DNA of 64,000 nt, taken from contig CM055111.1 of assembly GCA_029204225.1 (NCBI GenBank), positions 12,586,697 through 12,650,696 of the forward strand, written 5' to 3'. Below the pieces are notes generated by a model. It saw only the letters and a program-made list of their open reading frames with translations, was not told the DNA's origin and made no database searches. Shown one piece after another: positions 53,061-63,637 of the stretch (positions are counted from its first letter, which is position 1; the number at the start of each line of letters is the position of its first letter). Source of the DNA: Diphasiastrum complanatum (taxonomy: Eukaryota; Streptophyta; Lycopodiopsida; Lycopodiales; Lycopodiaceae). The position numbers were made by a program, and so were the translations under genes.

Positions 53061-53199
53061 GCATGTAGATAAGCAGATGGATTCATCAAATCGCCGATAA
53101 TTAGAGACAACCATTGTAGATGCTTCCACGCATCAATTCTTTTTCTTCTAGATCTATTTTGTCAATAATGGATTTATCACCTTTACAGATTGTGTGATT

Positions 53200-53683
53200 A
53201 GCTTTGCGAAGCACGCAGTTACGTCCGCTATTGTCTTGTGCTCACCTGCATTATTGACCTGTATATTATACTTAATCTGATTACAACTTTGTTTGTTCTA
53301 CATTCAGATTTGTGTCGATATTGCAATGCTTTTCTACATTTTGTCTGACTTTCTTATTGCTTAATCTGGTAGTTTGCTCTTCGCGAATTATTATTAGTCT
53401 ACCTTGTTCGCGATTAATATTTAGTCTTGCTTTTCGTGACTAATTCGCGACTGAATGCTTAATGTTTGGCTACGTAATCAGATCGAACGTGATTTCTATC
53501 ACTAATGTTCTGTTTGAGTCTGATAGGCATAGTCATGCTTAAAGAAAGAGTGAGATAGCTTATTCGCTAGGCACGAACACTTTCCATTCGAGTTCGTTTC
53601 TTTTTTTAGTTTCAAGCTTGCTTCTTTTCGTGTTCATTTCTCTTTTCGAGCTATACTCCGCTTCACACCCCTCTTTTCCAACA
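53200..53683 (+). repeat. Truncated solo LTR of the Copia-5 family
   Basis: From about 53350 the sequence follows the Copia-5 LTR 3' part (GCGACTGAATGCTTAATG; GATCGAACGTGATTTCTATC; GGCATAGTCATGC), ending TTTTCCAACA at 53683. No primer-binding site follows, and the first ~550 bp of the LTR are missing or unrecognisable. The left edge is uncertain. Confidence 0.7.
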
Positions 53684-53689
53684 CATTGC

Positions 53690-54400
53690 ACCTCAACTTC
53701 GTCCCCAAGTAAGTTCGGTAGTGACACAATATTGCTTAGGCCTTCCGCCTGAACTAGATTGGGTTGAAATAGGCCCAATTCTTGATCTGTCAGAACCCCA
53801 TAAGCTTCACGAATCTTAGTAATGTGTGCCCCCTATTCACTGTATTTCTTCGTGCTATCCAAACACTTCTTGAATTGTGAATATACGATTTTGACCCATG
53901 GAATTGGTACGTCGTGCAACGTAGCTTGTATCAACGTAAAATTTTTAACTAAAATATATTTAGATCAGTGTGTTGTCCAAAAATTACCTGATTCATCCAT
54001 CTTCCCAAAGCTCCGAGGGTTGATGGTAAACAGAGACTCAACTTATAACCCTGCTCCTTGTTGAAGGCATCTGTAGGAAAGAAATCAGCCATGTATATTG
54101 AAGGCACATTTGGTATGTCAAAATTGATTGGCAACCCTATCGTATTAGAGAACAGTTGTTCTGTGATTGGAATGCTCACATGTCGTACTTGTGTGACGCC
54201 CTGCTCATCTGACTCCTTTCTTATATAATCAAGAAATTCTACCGCCGCTGTCTCCACAATCATGTTAGGATTGAAATGTTGGAGATGATCCAACCGCAGT
54301 TCTTTCATATATTCCTGGATTAATATGCTTCAATTTCTTTCCACTTGGTAAACCTAGAGTTCTTGATGAGTGTCGTCAGTGTTGATGGTGTTCTTGCTGC
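53690..54400 (-). pseudogene. Gypsy-4 post-pol ORF, homologous to the Gypsy-2 one
   Basis: A 119-codon open stretch (54308-53949) reads MKELRLDHLQHFNPNMIVET, VRHVSIPITEQLFSNTIGLP, IYMADFFPTDAFNKEQGYKL and STLGALGRWMNQVIFGQHTD. It continues after a stop with IQATLHDVPIPWVKI and KKYSEWGAHITKIREAYGVL. About half of the positions match the Gypsy-2 ORF over 200 residues by eye. The coiled-coil part is not preserved here. Function unknown. Confidence 0.65.
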
Positions 54401-54870
54401 AAATATGTTGTGGGAAAATACTTGCAGCACTTCACAAGGTAAGAGCTCAGAAGCAGAAAGTAAGTCTTAGTTGGTAACACCGCTTAAAAGTATTCCAATG
54501 CTTCAGAACACCAACAAGTTTAACACCCCCTTACCAAAAGATGAGACGTCGTGATGAGTATGTCATCATCCACTTAACTCAAGTATTTATGAGTCATTTA
54601 AATATTATCTTTATGGTTATTAACACTGCCAAAATCTAGGCCATCCTACCCATCTTGGTTACAACCCGACGGCTCTCTTAAATGCGATACCACATCTCGT
54701 ACCCACAAAAAGTGAACCCGTACTAATCGAATCGCAACATTGATTCGTGACAATACATTACAAAAACCGCAATATACTCGTTGGACCCTATTTGTAATTA
54801 GATTATCGAACCACCCGTCATAAGACACTTTCTAAACCTCCGCATATGGACAACTCACAAGATATTCATT

Positions 54871-55046
54871 AACCGCAATGTCCCCATAGAACTGTAGTGT
54901 ACTTATGAAACCGCAAAGTCCCTATAAAACTGTAATACACTCATGAAACTGTAAAGTCCCCCTAAAATCGTAACTCACTTATGAAACCACAAAGTCCCTA
55001 TAGAACTGTAACACACTTTTGAAACTGTGACGTTCTTGTCAAAACC
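54871..55046. repeat. 38-bp tandem array between integrase and post-pol ORF
   Basis: Units starting at 54871, 54909, 54947 and 54985 (AACCGCAAAGTCCCTATAAA then ACTGTAATACACTCATGA) are each exactly 38 bases, with a partial fifth at 55023. Gypsy-2 has related but irregular wording (AACCGTAATATTCC) in the same interval near 37430-37560. Confidence 0.85.
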
Positions 55047-55950
55047 ACAACATAATCGTAGGTGTAATGACATAAACCAATTGGAATGGTGTGTATCCAG
55101 TAGAAATCTTATAGGATGTGCGATACGCCCATAACGCTGGTTGTAAAAATTCATGCCAGGAACTTCCACTGAAATCCAACCCCCATCGTTGAAATGACTC
55201 TATTGGCTGTAATGTACCAACAGATAATCCATCGTGGGAATCAGGCGACCTTGTCGTTGACAAACATTGCAGCTATGGCAGATTGTCGTAGTATCTTTCC
55301 ACAACCTTGGCCACCAAAAGCCTGTCTGCAAAATCTTACGCACGGTTACTTCAGTGGGAAATGTCCACCCGCAGATGAGCTTCATCAATACTAGCCCGTA
55401 TATCTTGCGATTGGACACACCGTCTCAACACCTGATCATGACCGCGTTTATACAACTGACCTTCAATTACTTGAAAGTTACGTGATCGCCAAATCAATTA
55501 TGGCACCGTTGAGATTTCTTAAAATGCCCCGGAAACGTTCCATGCGTTAAAAAATTATATAAATCACCAGACCAGGTATCATATACTGGCTCTAAACTAA
55601 ACAACTAAGCATCCGGCATTTCATCAATGCCCTCCTCAGTATCCCTCATCTCAATGCGAGACAATTGGCGACCGTATGTACTCTACTTGGTTTGATCCGA
55701 ATATCAAATTCAAACTCCTGGAATAGAATCATCCATCTCGCAAGCCTACCAGCAATTGCTAGTTTATAAATAAAATACAGTAAAGGTTGATCATCCATGT
55801 AGACGACGAATCTATTATTGAGCAGAAAATGTCGAAAGTTATGAAGAGCAAAGATCAAACCTAGTGCCTCCCTCTCCATAGTTGAATGATTCTTTTCTGC
55901 AGGTGTGAGTATCCTACGTGCATAATAACGACTTGGCCGAGCCTATCTAC
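55039..55950 (-). pseudogene. Gypsy-4 RNase H and integrase fragments
   Basis: RNase H: YYARRILTPAEKNHSTMERE, ALGLIFALHNFRHFLLNNRF and VVYMDDQPLLYFIYK (the YTD-type catalytic Asp region). Integrase: GFWWPRLWKDTTTICHSCNV and CQRQGRLI for the zinc finger. A jump then leads to the late core, SSWHEFLQPALWAYRTSYKI and STGYTPFQLVY. The DDE middle is deleted. Confidence 0.82.
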
Positions 55951-56766
55951 CTAACCATGTACAATAAAAATACACATACATAACTAATTAACCTTTAATT
56001 ACATTTGGATTCAACTCACATTTACAATGTACATTCCAACGGCCATAATAGGTCTAACACCAGCCAAGTTTTTAGTAGGGCACTAGTTCAACAACCGCGT
56101 TTTCAGCAGTGGAGCACCAAAGGCCATCAGTTCTGCCAGCGTTTTCAGCAGCGACTCTTTCCAAACTTTCAATTTTGCCAATGTTTTCAGTAGCGGCTCT
56201 TTCCTGCTATCGAGGCTTGGCCTCAGATTGCTTGCATGAGGAGAGTAGACTAAACGTTTACTCCTGCCGCTCTACCTCTGATTAGTCATTGCTGCTATTA
56301 TCTGAGGATCTGCAGATTCATATAGAAGCCTTTGGAATAGTTACTACGCTGAACTACTCTTGGACGGGACCATGTCATCATAATAATGGCCTTTCCATCA
56401 CATCTAGAAAAGTATCATAAGGTGAATTTGATGCGGTCACCTGATGCTTCTGTAAAGGGTCATCAATGAAGGCACTGCTGGTGGAACCTCATTATTGTTC
56501 CATCAGCAATCATGGAGAATAATTCACCAAAGATCATCAGAGAAGCACCTGATATGGAGTGATGTAGAAGCGAGATATTGATTTCACATGAGCGCTATAC
56601 CATACATGTATACTGAGCGCTGGCACACAGTTTGAGCGAGGGTAGTTATTCTCCATATCAAATTCTAGGCAAGCTGCCAATAATGCAAGGTTGAGCGCTG
56701 CTACCTTGAAATGTGCACCCGTGTACCACCTCTGTCAAAGCCATTCTTTGGGTGTTCAAGGTCTGC
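55951..56766. other. Spacer, no supported gene
   Basis: Around 56132-56202 a 38-base unit with GTTTTCAGCAGCGACTCTTT is repeated twice. The 62-codon plus ORF there is a product of this repeat. Nothing else is recognised. Confidence 0.5.
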
Positions 56767-57590
56767 TGGAGTGTGTTTAGACCTGTGCGAGTCATTTCAA
56801 GATATTTTCTATCTTCTTTTGACCTGTGCGAGTCATTTTGGGATGATTTTCACCTTCTTTTGATCGGTGCAAATCATTTTGACTTTATTTAGCCCTGTGC
56901 GAGTAATTTTGACTTGTTTTTTGCATCATTTCCTTGTGCAGTCATTTTTAGTTCTTTTGGAAATCCTTCAATATTGTGTGAGTCATTTTGACTTGTTTTT
57001 TGCATAGTTCCCCTATGAGAGTCATTTCAAGATATTTTTCACCTTCTTTTGATTGGTGCGAGTCATTTTGACTTGTGCTTTGCATCATTCAGCACTATGC
57101 GAGTCATTTTGACTTGTTTTTTGCACTTTCCCTTGTGCGAGTCATTTCTAGTTCTTTTGGGAATCCTTCAACCTGTGCGAGTCATTTGACTTGTTTTTTG
57201 CATCGTTCCCATGTGCGAGTCATTTCTAGTTCTTTTGGGAATTCTGTGCGAGTCATTTTGACTTGTTTTCATCATTCACCTGTGCGGATCATTTTGACTT
57301 GTTTTGCGCAAGAATCTGCTCTTAGATATTTTTAGGAATTGTAGGATATTGTGCAAATTCTGTGCGAATGGATTTTGGCATGGTTTGATGGTTTTCCTTA
57401 TGATATTCTATGAGCAGCTTTCCATTTGGCGAACCAGGTTTTGATCAATTACCTTCAATTTTACTGAAATTTCATTGTGTCGTGTGCGAGTTCATAAACA
57501 CTCAAAAGTATGTTGTGCGAGTTCACAAACCTTCTAAGTCAAGTGTGCGAGTACTTACAAGTGGGCAAGTACTCTCTAAGACCAAACGGT
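56767..57590. repeat. Minisatellite of TGTGCGAGTCATTTTGACTT units
   Basis: More than ten irregular units of about 40-75 bases share GTGCGAGTCATTTTGACTTG, then TTTTTTGCATCATTC or CTAGTTCTTTTGGGAATCC. Toward 57480-57560 shorter forms (TGTGCGAGTTCACAAACC) appear. It may be an expanded leader of a gypsy element, by analogy with 60640-62340, but no LTR or coding part is attached. Confidence 0.8.
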
Positions 57591-59440
57591 AAGACATTCA
57601 TAAAAATCCTAAATTCGCCCAAACTGGTGACATAAGCTACTCGCTCACCACATTTTGGGCCTCTATTGATTACCATCAATTTTTTTTATTAGTGAGCGAG
57701 TACATGTTTCACATAGATTCTTGACATAGAAGAAATTGTCACTTGAGCGGAATGTTTAGCCACTTGTGTGCATTTCTTGAAACACCCTAACCATTTTGTG
57801 TTCACCGAGCTTTCCTCACTCGCCTAGCTGTCTGGCATCTCTCAAACATATTCGACCAATCGACCATCCTAGCTGTGTGGCATCTTAGCTTCATCCACTC
57901 TACATTTTAGCATCAATCCTTGCCACTCCAATGACGATGGTTACACATACCTCTGATCTGACGGTTCTCACCACCCATCCTTGTACATAGCTATCACCCT
58001 AAAGCAATCCAATATTACTTACTCTAGCTGGGACATACCTTAGACACCTCTAGTAGGAAACACCTTGGACGTGCACTAGCAAGAAGCCATAGAGTAAGCA
58101 AGAAAAAGATTGCACCCTCGCCTCATACATAACCATTCTAAAGAGTAGTGACATCCACTCAGATCAAGATGCAAGGCCCCTAGAATCCACCACGGGTAGA
58201 AAAGAAAGATACGCCAAAGTACGACGGGGAACTGGACCCAGTTAGTAGTATTAGATGTGTCTAGGCTCGTCTGATATTATTGGTTTTTTTGTCATCCACG
58301 GATACATAGTTGCTTATGATCCAAATAAATTTACATCCTATCAAGCAACCATGTAAGGTCTATCTCAAACACCATCCATAGATAAGTCCAAGAATGTACC
58401 ACCTCAGATCTATGTCTTGATTACGTCTCTATGACCAAGCAATTGATATCATACCCTGGAGCCAAGTTTTGAGCTACTGCCTGATGAATCATTAGTTTTG
58501 TGTCTAGATGACAACCCTTATTTTTTTATCTGAGTCAAAGTAATCCAAGACATATTTGTCTTATTTCATGCTCCATAAATCTTATACGTTATGACTTTGG
58601 TTTTTCTTTTGTAACACTGTAGCTATGGCCTTGTGCTAAGTTCAATACTGCATTGCAAGAGTTTGGTTTAATAGTGTCATGCAATTCCTTGTATGAAATT
58701 ATCTACTATACTTTTTCATTTTTTCTCTTATTTCAAGTTTTGTCCGGTCAATTATGTCGTTTGTTGCTGCATGTTTGTTTGTTCTATTGTCATATGGTTT
58801 GGTGTGTTTTCTTTTGTAGCGGAACTATATGTGATATTTCATTGACAATTCTATTCCAACCTCTACAATTGCAATATCACAAGGATTGTCATTTGTATCA
58901 ACTTCAACGGCTTACAGAAATGACTTACAACACTCAACTAAGAAAAGTAGTAGTCCATGCACTTCATCGACAATGCTCTATTTCGAAACAAATGGAACGC
59001 ATTCTAGGGATGCATTCGTGATCCAGCAAAAGATCCCAACAAGATGGAATATTTGTGACAACACTACCACCGCCATCATCAGTAAGCAATTGATTTTATG
59101 TAAGCAATACAATATCCATGCTTTTCCAATTGCCTCACCATGGCCATCACATCATCAATAAAGTGACAGTTTGTACCAGTGAAGGGCTCTCAAGTCAAAT
59201 CAAAGGAAAAAGCTATGTGCAAACCGACACAGACGACTAGTGTTCCTACTGGCAAACCCAGATGGAATTCGATTCTGTCTGCTAGCTACTGCTTGCTAGA
59301 CTAGATGTACAATCCTATAAGATTTAAACCGACACTGCTGACCTACGTTATAATTTGTTTATACATTCAACAACATGAAACCAGTGGGCAGAATAAAGAA
59401 TAAACAGTTGACTACAAACATACAACAATCAAACAATAAG
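57591..59440. other. Spacer, no supported gene
   Basis: Several ORFs of 90-120 codons overlap at 58653-59161 in two plus frames. None has a recognisable domain or supporting context, and they overlap each other, so I leave them uncalled. Confidence 0.45.
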
Positions 59441-60010
59441 ACATTTGAGATCATTCAACATGTGCATTACAACTACTATATTGTCAATGATCTTTTCATA
59501 AGAGCGTTGTTGTGACAAACCCACACAGCACGTTGGCGTGAGAGAATCTATGTCTCTCACAAACAATATCAATTTGTCTCGCTTACTAGCAGACTTCTGG
59601 GACATCTCCATTCTTGTTGGGTCATTGCTCGTTGTCGACCTTTGTTCTTCTGATTCCCCATCTAGATAGGGAAAATCCTTCTTCCCGAGTGAGATTTCCA
59701 TCTTGGCAGCATCCTTACATAGTTGTACAGGTGACGCATAGGATGCTAATTCTGCCATATCAGATTTGATCCTTTTGGGCAGTCCAGCATAGTATTTTGC
59801 CATGACGATCTGTTCAGGAATCAGTGGATTACAATCCTTCACTAGATGATAGATCCGATAGGTGTAGTCTCGGATTGTTACAGTAGGAAACTTTTTAAAT
59901 TTCGATAATCCTACAAGGGCAGTCTCCATAGTTCAGCACTACAATGTCGCAAAGTAGCTGGTTGGTGAATTGCTTCAAGATTTGCTCAATGACTCTGGTG
60001 TTCCAACTTT
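59441..60010 (-). pseudogene. Gag-like retroelement fragment
   Basis: From about 60010 the minus frame reads SPTSYFATL, then TALVGLSKFKKFPTVTIRDY, TYRIYHLVKDCNPLIPEQIV, MAKYYAGLPKRIKSDMAELA and YASPVQLCKDAAKMEISLGK. This pattern fits a Ty3/gypsy-type capsid (retrotrans_gag). The following KSASKRDKLILFVRDID part is shared with 12288-12480. Protease and pol are not attached. Confidence 0.65.
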
Positions 60011-60056
60011 TTTTTTTTCTTCTCTTTTTTTTTTTTTTCTTTTTTTTGAAGTGGAA
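60008..60056. repeat. Poly-T/CT low-complexity tract
   Basis: About 48 bases, nearly all T with scattered C. On the minus strand it is an A-rich run directly upstream of the gag-like frame. Confidence 0.9.
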
Positions 60057-60639
60057 GAAGAAAAGGAAGAGGAGAAAGGAATCAAGAAAAGAGGGATCCG
60101 TATGGATGTGAACAGAAACAGAAATGGATCTAACAGATAACCGCAATGAAAGTTATACTGTCAAGAGAATATGGAGATGGACAGAAGAGTGTGGACATAA
60201 GAGTGATGGATGGTTGGTATGGATGGTGGTGGAAACTGATTTTTCTTGGTACTGATCAACTTGATCTACGGTTCATTCACTTGGTTCAGTCCAAGGATGT
60301 TGGATCTTGATGGATATTGTGACTACAACCTAGATTTGACAAGATCAGATCAGTTTCAGTTGGCTAATAGTGTGATTTTAGCCCCTTTTCTTGAATCTTT
60401 GTATTTTTTTTTTTGGTTGAGATTTCTTTAGATCTGAGTGAATCTAACCTTCAACTTTCTTACAATAGCTATATCTACACCATTTCTAAACAATGTGAGT
60501 TCTGCGAGAATTCTTGATGGACAGATTTGTCAGGAACTTGAAAAAACTCAGTTTTTTGGCACTTTTCAGCACTTTTTCTTGGATATTTTAAAATATAACC
60601 ATTGGGTCTTCACAAAAATTTCACAGTAGCTATATCTAG
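60057..60639. other. Spacer between gag fragment and Gypsy-5 leader
   Basis: No gene recognised. The last ~150 bases already resemble the leader units that follow (CTTGAAAAAACTCAGTTTTTTGG). Confidence 0.45.
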
Positions 60640-62340
60640 CTTAGATATACCTATAAAACTCTTTAAGAAGGTTACTTCCTAGAAGATCTCAAGAAATCAT
60701 GGAAAAAGTGCATTCTTTTGGAGTTTCTTTGCAAAATTTTAAGATTTTCTGGGAACCAACACTTTCAGATAGGTATGTACTTGTATCTCAGTCAGATTCA
60801 GCTGCTCACTAAGCTGCAAGAGTTATTTCCCAAGGAAACTCAAAAAAATCTTTAAAAAAGTGCATTTTTTGGGGGTTTTTTTGCAAAATTTTCTTTTTTG
60901 AGAACAAACTCTTAAAGACTAGTATGAACTTGTATCTTAGTCAGATTTACCTGCTCACCAAGCTGCGAGGGTTACTCCCCAAGGAAACTCAAAAAATCTT
61001 GAAAAAAGTGCATTTTTTTGGGGTTTTTTTGCAAAATTTTAAGATTTCCTTGGAAAAAATCCTTGCAGACTAGTATGCACTTGTATCTTAGTCAGATTAA
61101 CCTGCTCACCAAGCTGCAGGATTTACTTCCCAAGGAAACTTAAAAAATCTTGAAAAAAGTGCATTTTTTTGGGGTTTTTTTGCAAAATTTTAAGATTTTA
61201 TGGGAACAAAGCCTCACAGACTGGTATGCACTTGTATCTCAGTAGATTCAGCTGCTAACCAAGCTGCAAGAGTTACTTCCCAAGGAAACCCAAAAAATCT
61301 TGAAAAAAGTGCATTTTTTTGCAAAATTTTAAGATTTTCTGGGAACAAACCCTTGCAGACTGGTATGCACTTGTATGTCAGTCAAATTCACCTGCTCACC
61401 AAGCTGCGAGAGTTACTTCCCAAGCAACTCAAAAAATCTTGTAAAAAGTGCATTTTTTTGGGGATTTTTTGCAAAATTTTAAGATTTTCTGGGAACAAAC
61501 CCTCGCAGACTGGTATGCACTTGTATCTTAGTTAGATTCAGCTGCTCACCAAGCTGCAAGAGATACTTTTCAAGGAAACTCAAAAAATCTTGAAAAAAGT
61601 GCATTTTGTTGTGGTTTTTTTTGCAAAATTTTAAGATTTTCTAGGAACAAACCCTCGCAGACTGGTATGCACGTTTATCTCAGTTAGATTCACCTGCTCA
61701 CCAAGCTGCAAGAGTTACTTCCCAAGGAAACTCAAAAAATCTTGTAAAAAGTGCATTTTTTTGGGGTGTTTCTGCAAAATTTTAAGATTTCTGAGGAACA
61801 AACCCTCGCAGACTGGTATGTACTTGTATCTCAATTAGATTCAGCTGCTCACCAAGCTGCAAGAGTTACTTCCCTAGGGAACACAAAAAATCTAGAAAAA
61901 ACTACATTTTTTTTGTGGTTTTTCTGCAAAATTTTGAGATTTTCTGGGAACTAATCTTTGCAGGCTGGTATGTGCTTGTATTTGAGTCAGATCCACTTGC
62001 TTACCAAGCTGCGAGAGATACTTCTCAGAGAAACTCAAAAATTTGCTATCTGAGAAGGTTCTAGGCCACTTTTTGCTCTTGGGAACCTTCACAGGGGCAC
62101 TTTTTTTGGGATCTAACTCTCGCAGACTTCTCTGTGTCCTTGTCTCAGTGAGATAGAACTTCAGAGAGCTTCGCGAAGGTTACTTCCCAAGAAAACTCAA
62201 AAATTTGTTGTTTGAGAAGGTTTAAGGCCATTTTTTGCTCTTGGGAACCTTCACAAGGGCACTTTTTTTTGGATCTAACCCTCGCAAACTTCTCTGTGTC
62301 CTGGTCTCAGTGAGATGAAACTTTAGAGAGCTCTGTGAAG
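60640..62340 (+). repeat. Tandem ~150-bp units in the Gypsy-5 leader
   Basis: The landmark CACCAAGCTGC (with variants) recurs near 60809, 60958, 61108, 61258, 61398, 61547, 61698, 61849 and 62000, i.e. about every 150 bases. Each unit contains CTCGCAGACTGGTATGCACT, then AGAGTTACTTCCCAAGGAAA, a GTGCATTTTTTTGGGG block and GCAAAATTTTAAGATTTTCT. The last two units (62090-62340) diverge to CGCAGACTTCTCTGTGTCC, the form found in the Gypsy-1 leader. Reading frames through the array are chance. Confidence 0.9.
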
Positions 62341-62344
62341 GTTA

Positions 62345-63637
62345 GTGGGTACGTCAAAACTCACCTTCAAAAATAGAGAGCAGGCTGTGAAGGTTGATCC
62401 AACCACATGGGCGGTGAAACCTATTGCACCCAAAGTTGATGACGGATCATCCACGACAGATCACACGATTGATCGCCCAAGGCCAACCAAGGGAGGTCAC
62501 TATGATTCAGAGACGGATGTCGTGAGATGGAAGGATGCATTAGCAACTATTGACTGCTGGACATGTCAATATGAATCAGATCCTGAACCCAGTACACCTT
62601 CACCCAAGTGTTACACTATGGACACATCAATCACATTTGGGGTGAATACGATAAACGTAGCATGGCTATCAGCGAAACCTATTGAGAACCTAGTGGACGA
62701 TGATTTAGTCCCTTGGTAACATGCTCTAACTTATAATAAGGAGATTGAGCTTACTGATGAGTAGGTCCTACACCACATGGACCCAGATCGCTCAAGAAAG
62801 TACCAGCTCAACCGCCGCAAAAGTCTGCTATGGCAAAAGTCTCAAGGATCGATCCACCCAAGGCACCTAAGAATAAGAAGAATCAGTTGAAGCAACGTTA
62901 CAACCAGGTGATCCGATGGAGTGATCTACCCAAAGAGGCGATAGCTACAGTGGATGTTGATATTCGCAACCACGAGGCGAATGTCACAGCAGTTCCGATG
63001 AAAGACAACAAGGACGAATCCACCAAAATGACAAAAAATGACAAAAAGAAGGTGTTGGATTCCTTGAAGTCAATCAAGATGGACTCAGATACAGCGTCAT
63101 CCTCTACTCAGATGACAGAAAATCAATAGATGACCAGTCGAGCTAAGATCAATATGCTGAAAGAGGAATTTCGACGAGCTCCAGTTCACGAGATGCCTGA
63201 AACTTTCAAGATTATACCTTGTGGGCGAACACAACCGATGAACCTTGCCGAGCCAGGTGAAGAAGAAAAGATAGTGCATGTGGGAGAGTAGTTAACGCCC
63301 ACAAAGTTCAAGAGACTACGATCATTATTGGTGGAGTATAAAGACTGTTTTGCTTGGAGTTATAGTGATCTTAAGGGCATTCCACCAACAGTAGTCCAAC
63401 AGTAGTCCAACACACCATACCCTTGATGGATGGAGCAGTCCCCAAGGTGAGTCGTTACTAGCGCTGCAATTCTTTTTCCATTTACGGAAAGTGTCCTCGA
63501 CAAAGTAGCTAGCGCCAAAGCCTGCAATTTTCTAGATGGCTTCAGCGGCTACAGCTAGGTGAAGATAGCCCCCCAAGACTAACACAAGACAGCATTTGCC
63601 ACGAAATGGGGAACCTATGCCTATAAAGTGATATTGC
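62345..63637 (+). pseudogene. Gypsy-5 pol fragment: post-protease linker and RT
   Basis: Open stretches at 62345-62719 and 62830-63129 (WAVKPIAPKVDDGSSTTDHT; DALATIDCWTCQYESDPEPS; DPPKAPKNKKNQLKQRYNQV) match the poorly conserved linker between protease and RT in Tat-type elements. RT then shows FKRLRSLLVEYKDCFAWSYS, DLKGIPPTVVQ, and after a deletion NFLDGFSGYS and KTAFATKWGTYAYKV. The catalytic LDD block lies beyond the break at 63637. It contains several stops. Confidence 0.75.

Larger units (their letters stand above)
50544..53150 (-). mobile_element. Copia-9: protease to RNase H start, Copia-1 family
   Basis: On the minus strand: protease (VVFDSGATSHFVT near 53030), GAG-pre-integrase (52900-52600), integrase (52560-51960, heavily broken), linker (51664-51470, RRSARERKPPIRY, EFCGFGGEPQTY), RT (51437-50890) and the beginning of RNase H (50852-50620). 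The linker and RT wording matches Copia-1. Gag and both LTRs are absent. A truncated LTR of another family adjoins at its 5' side and Copia-8 at its 3' side. Confidence 0.87.
53690..55950 (-). mobile_element. Gypsy-4: RNase H, integrase pieces and post-pol ORF
   Basis: On the minus strand: RNase H (55950-55646), integrase zinc end and core fragment (55418-55039), a 38-bp tandem array (55046-54871), then the extra ORF (about 54400-53690). RT and upstream parts are missing. The domain order and the extra ORF match Gypsy-2. The 3' side is bounded by the solo LTR at 53683. Confidence 0.82.
60640..63637 (+). mobile_element. Gypsy-5: repeat-rich leader joined to protease end and RT
   Basis: A ~1.7-kb tandem leader (60640-62340) is followed by a pol segment (62345-63637). 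The leader vocabulary ties it to Gypsy-1, whose primer site is Asp-type. Gag is missing, so as in Gypsy-1 the deletion begins at the leader's end. The RT breaks off at 63637 into a minus-strand Copia RNase H. No LTR is present in the window. Confidence 0.8.

Noticed and set aside
58653..59161. Two overlapping ORFs of 122 and 91 codons
   Set aside because: Different frames of the same stretch, no domain, no promoter or splice context; likely chance.
61200..61535. ORFs in the Gypsy-5 leader and a superficially CRISPR-like spacing of repeats
   Set aside because: Units are ~150 bp of contiguous tandem sequence, not short repeats with unique spacers; this is a plant nuclear context with retroelement pol downstream.
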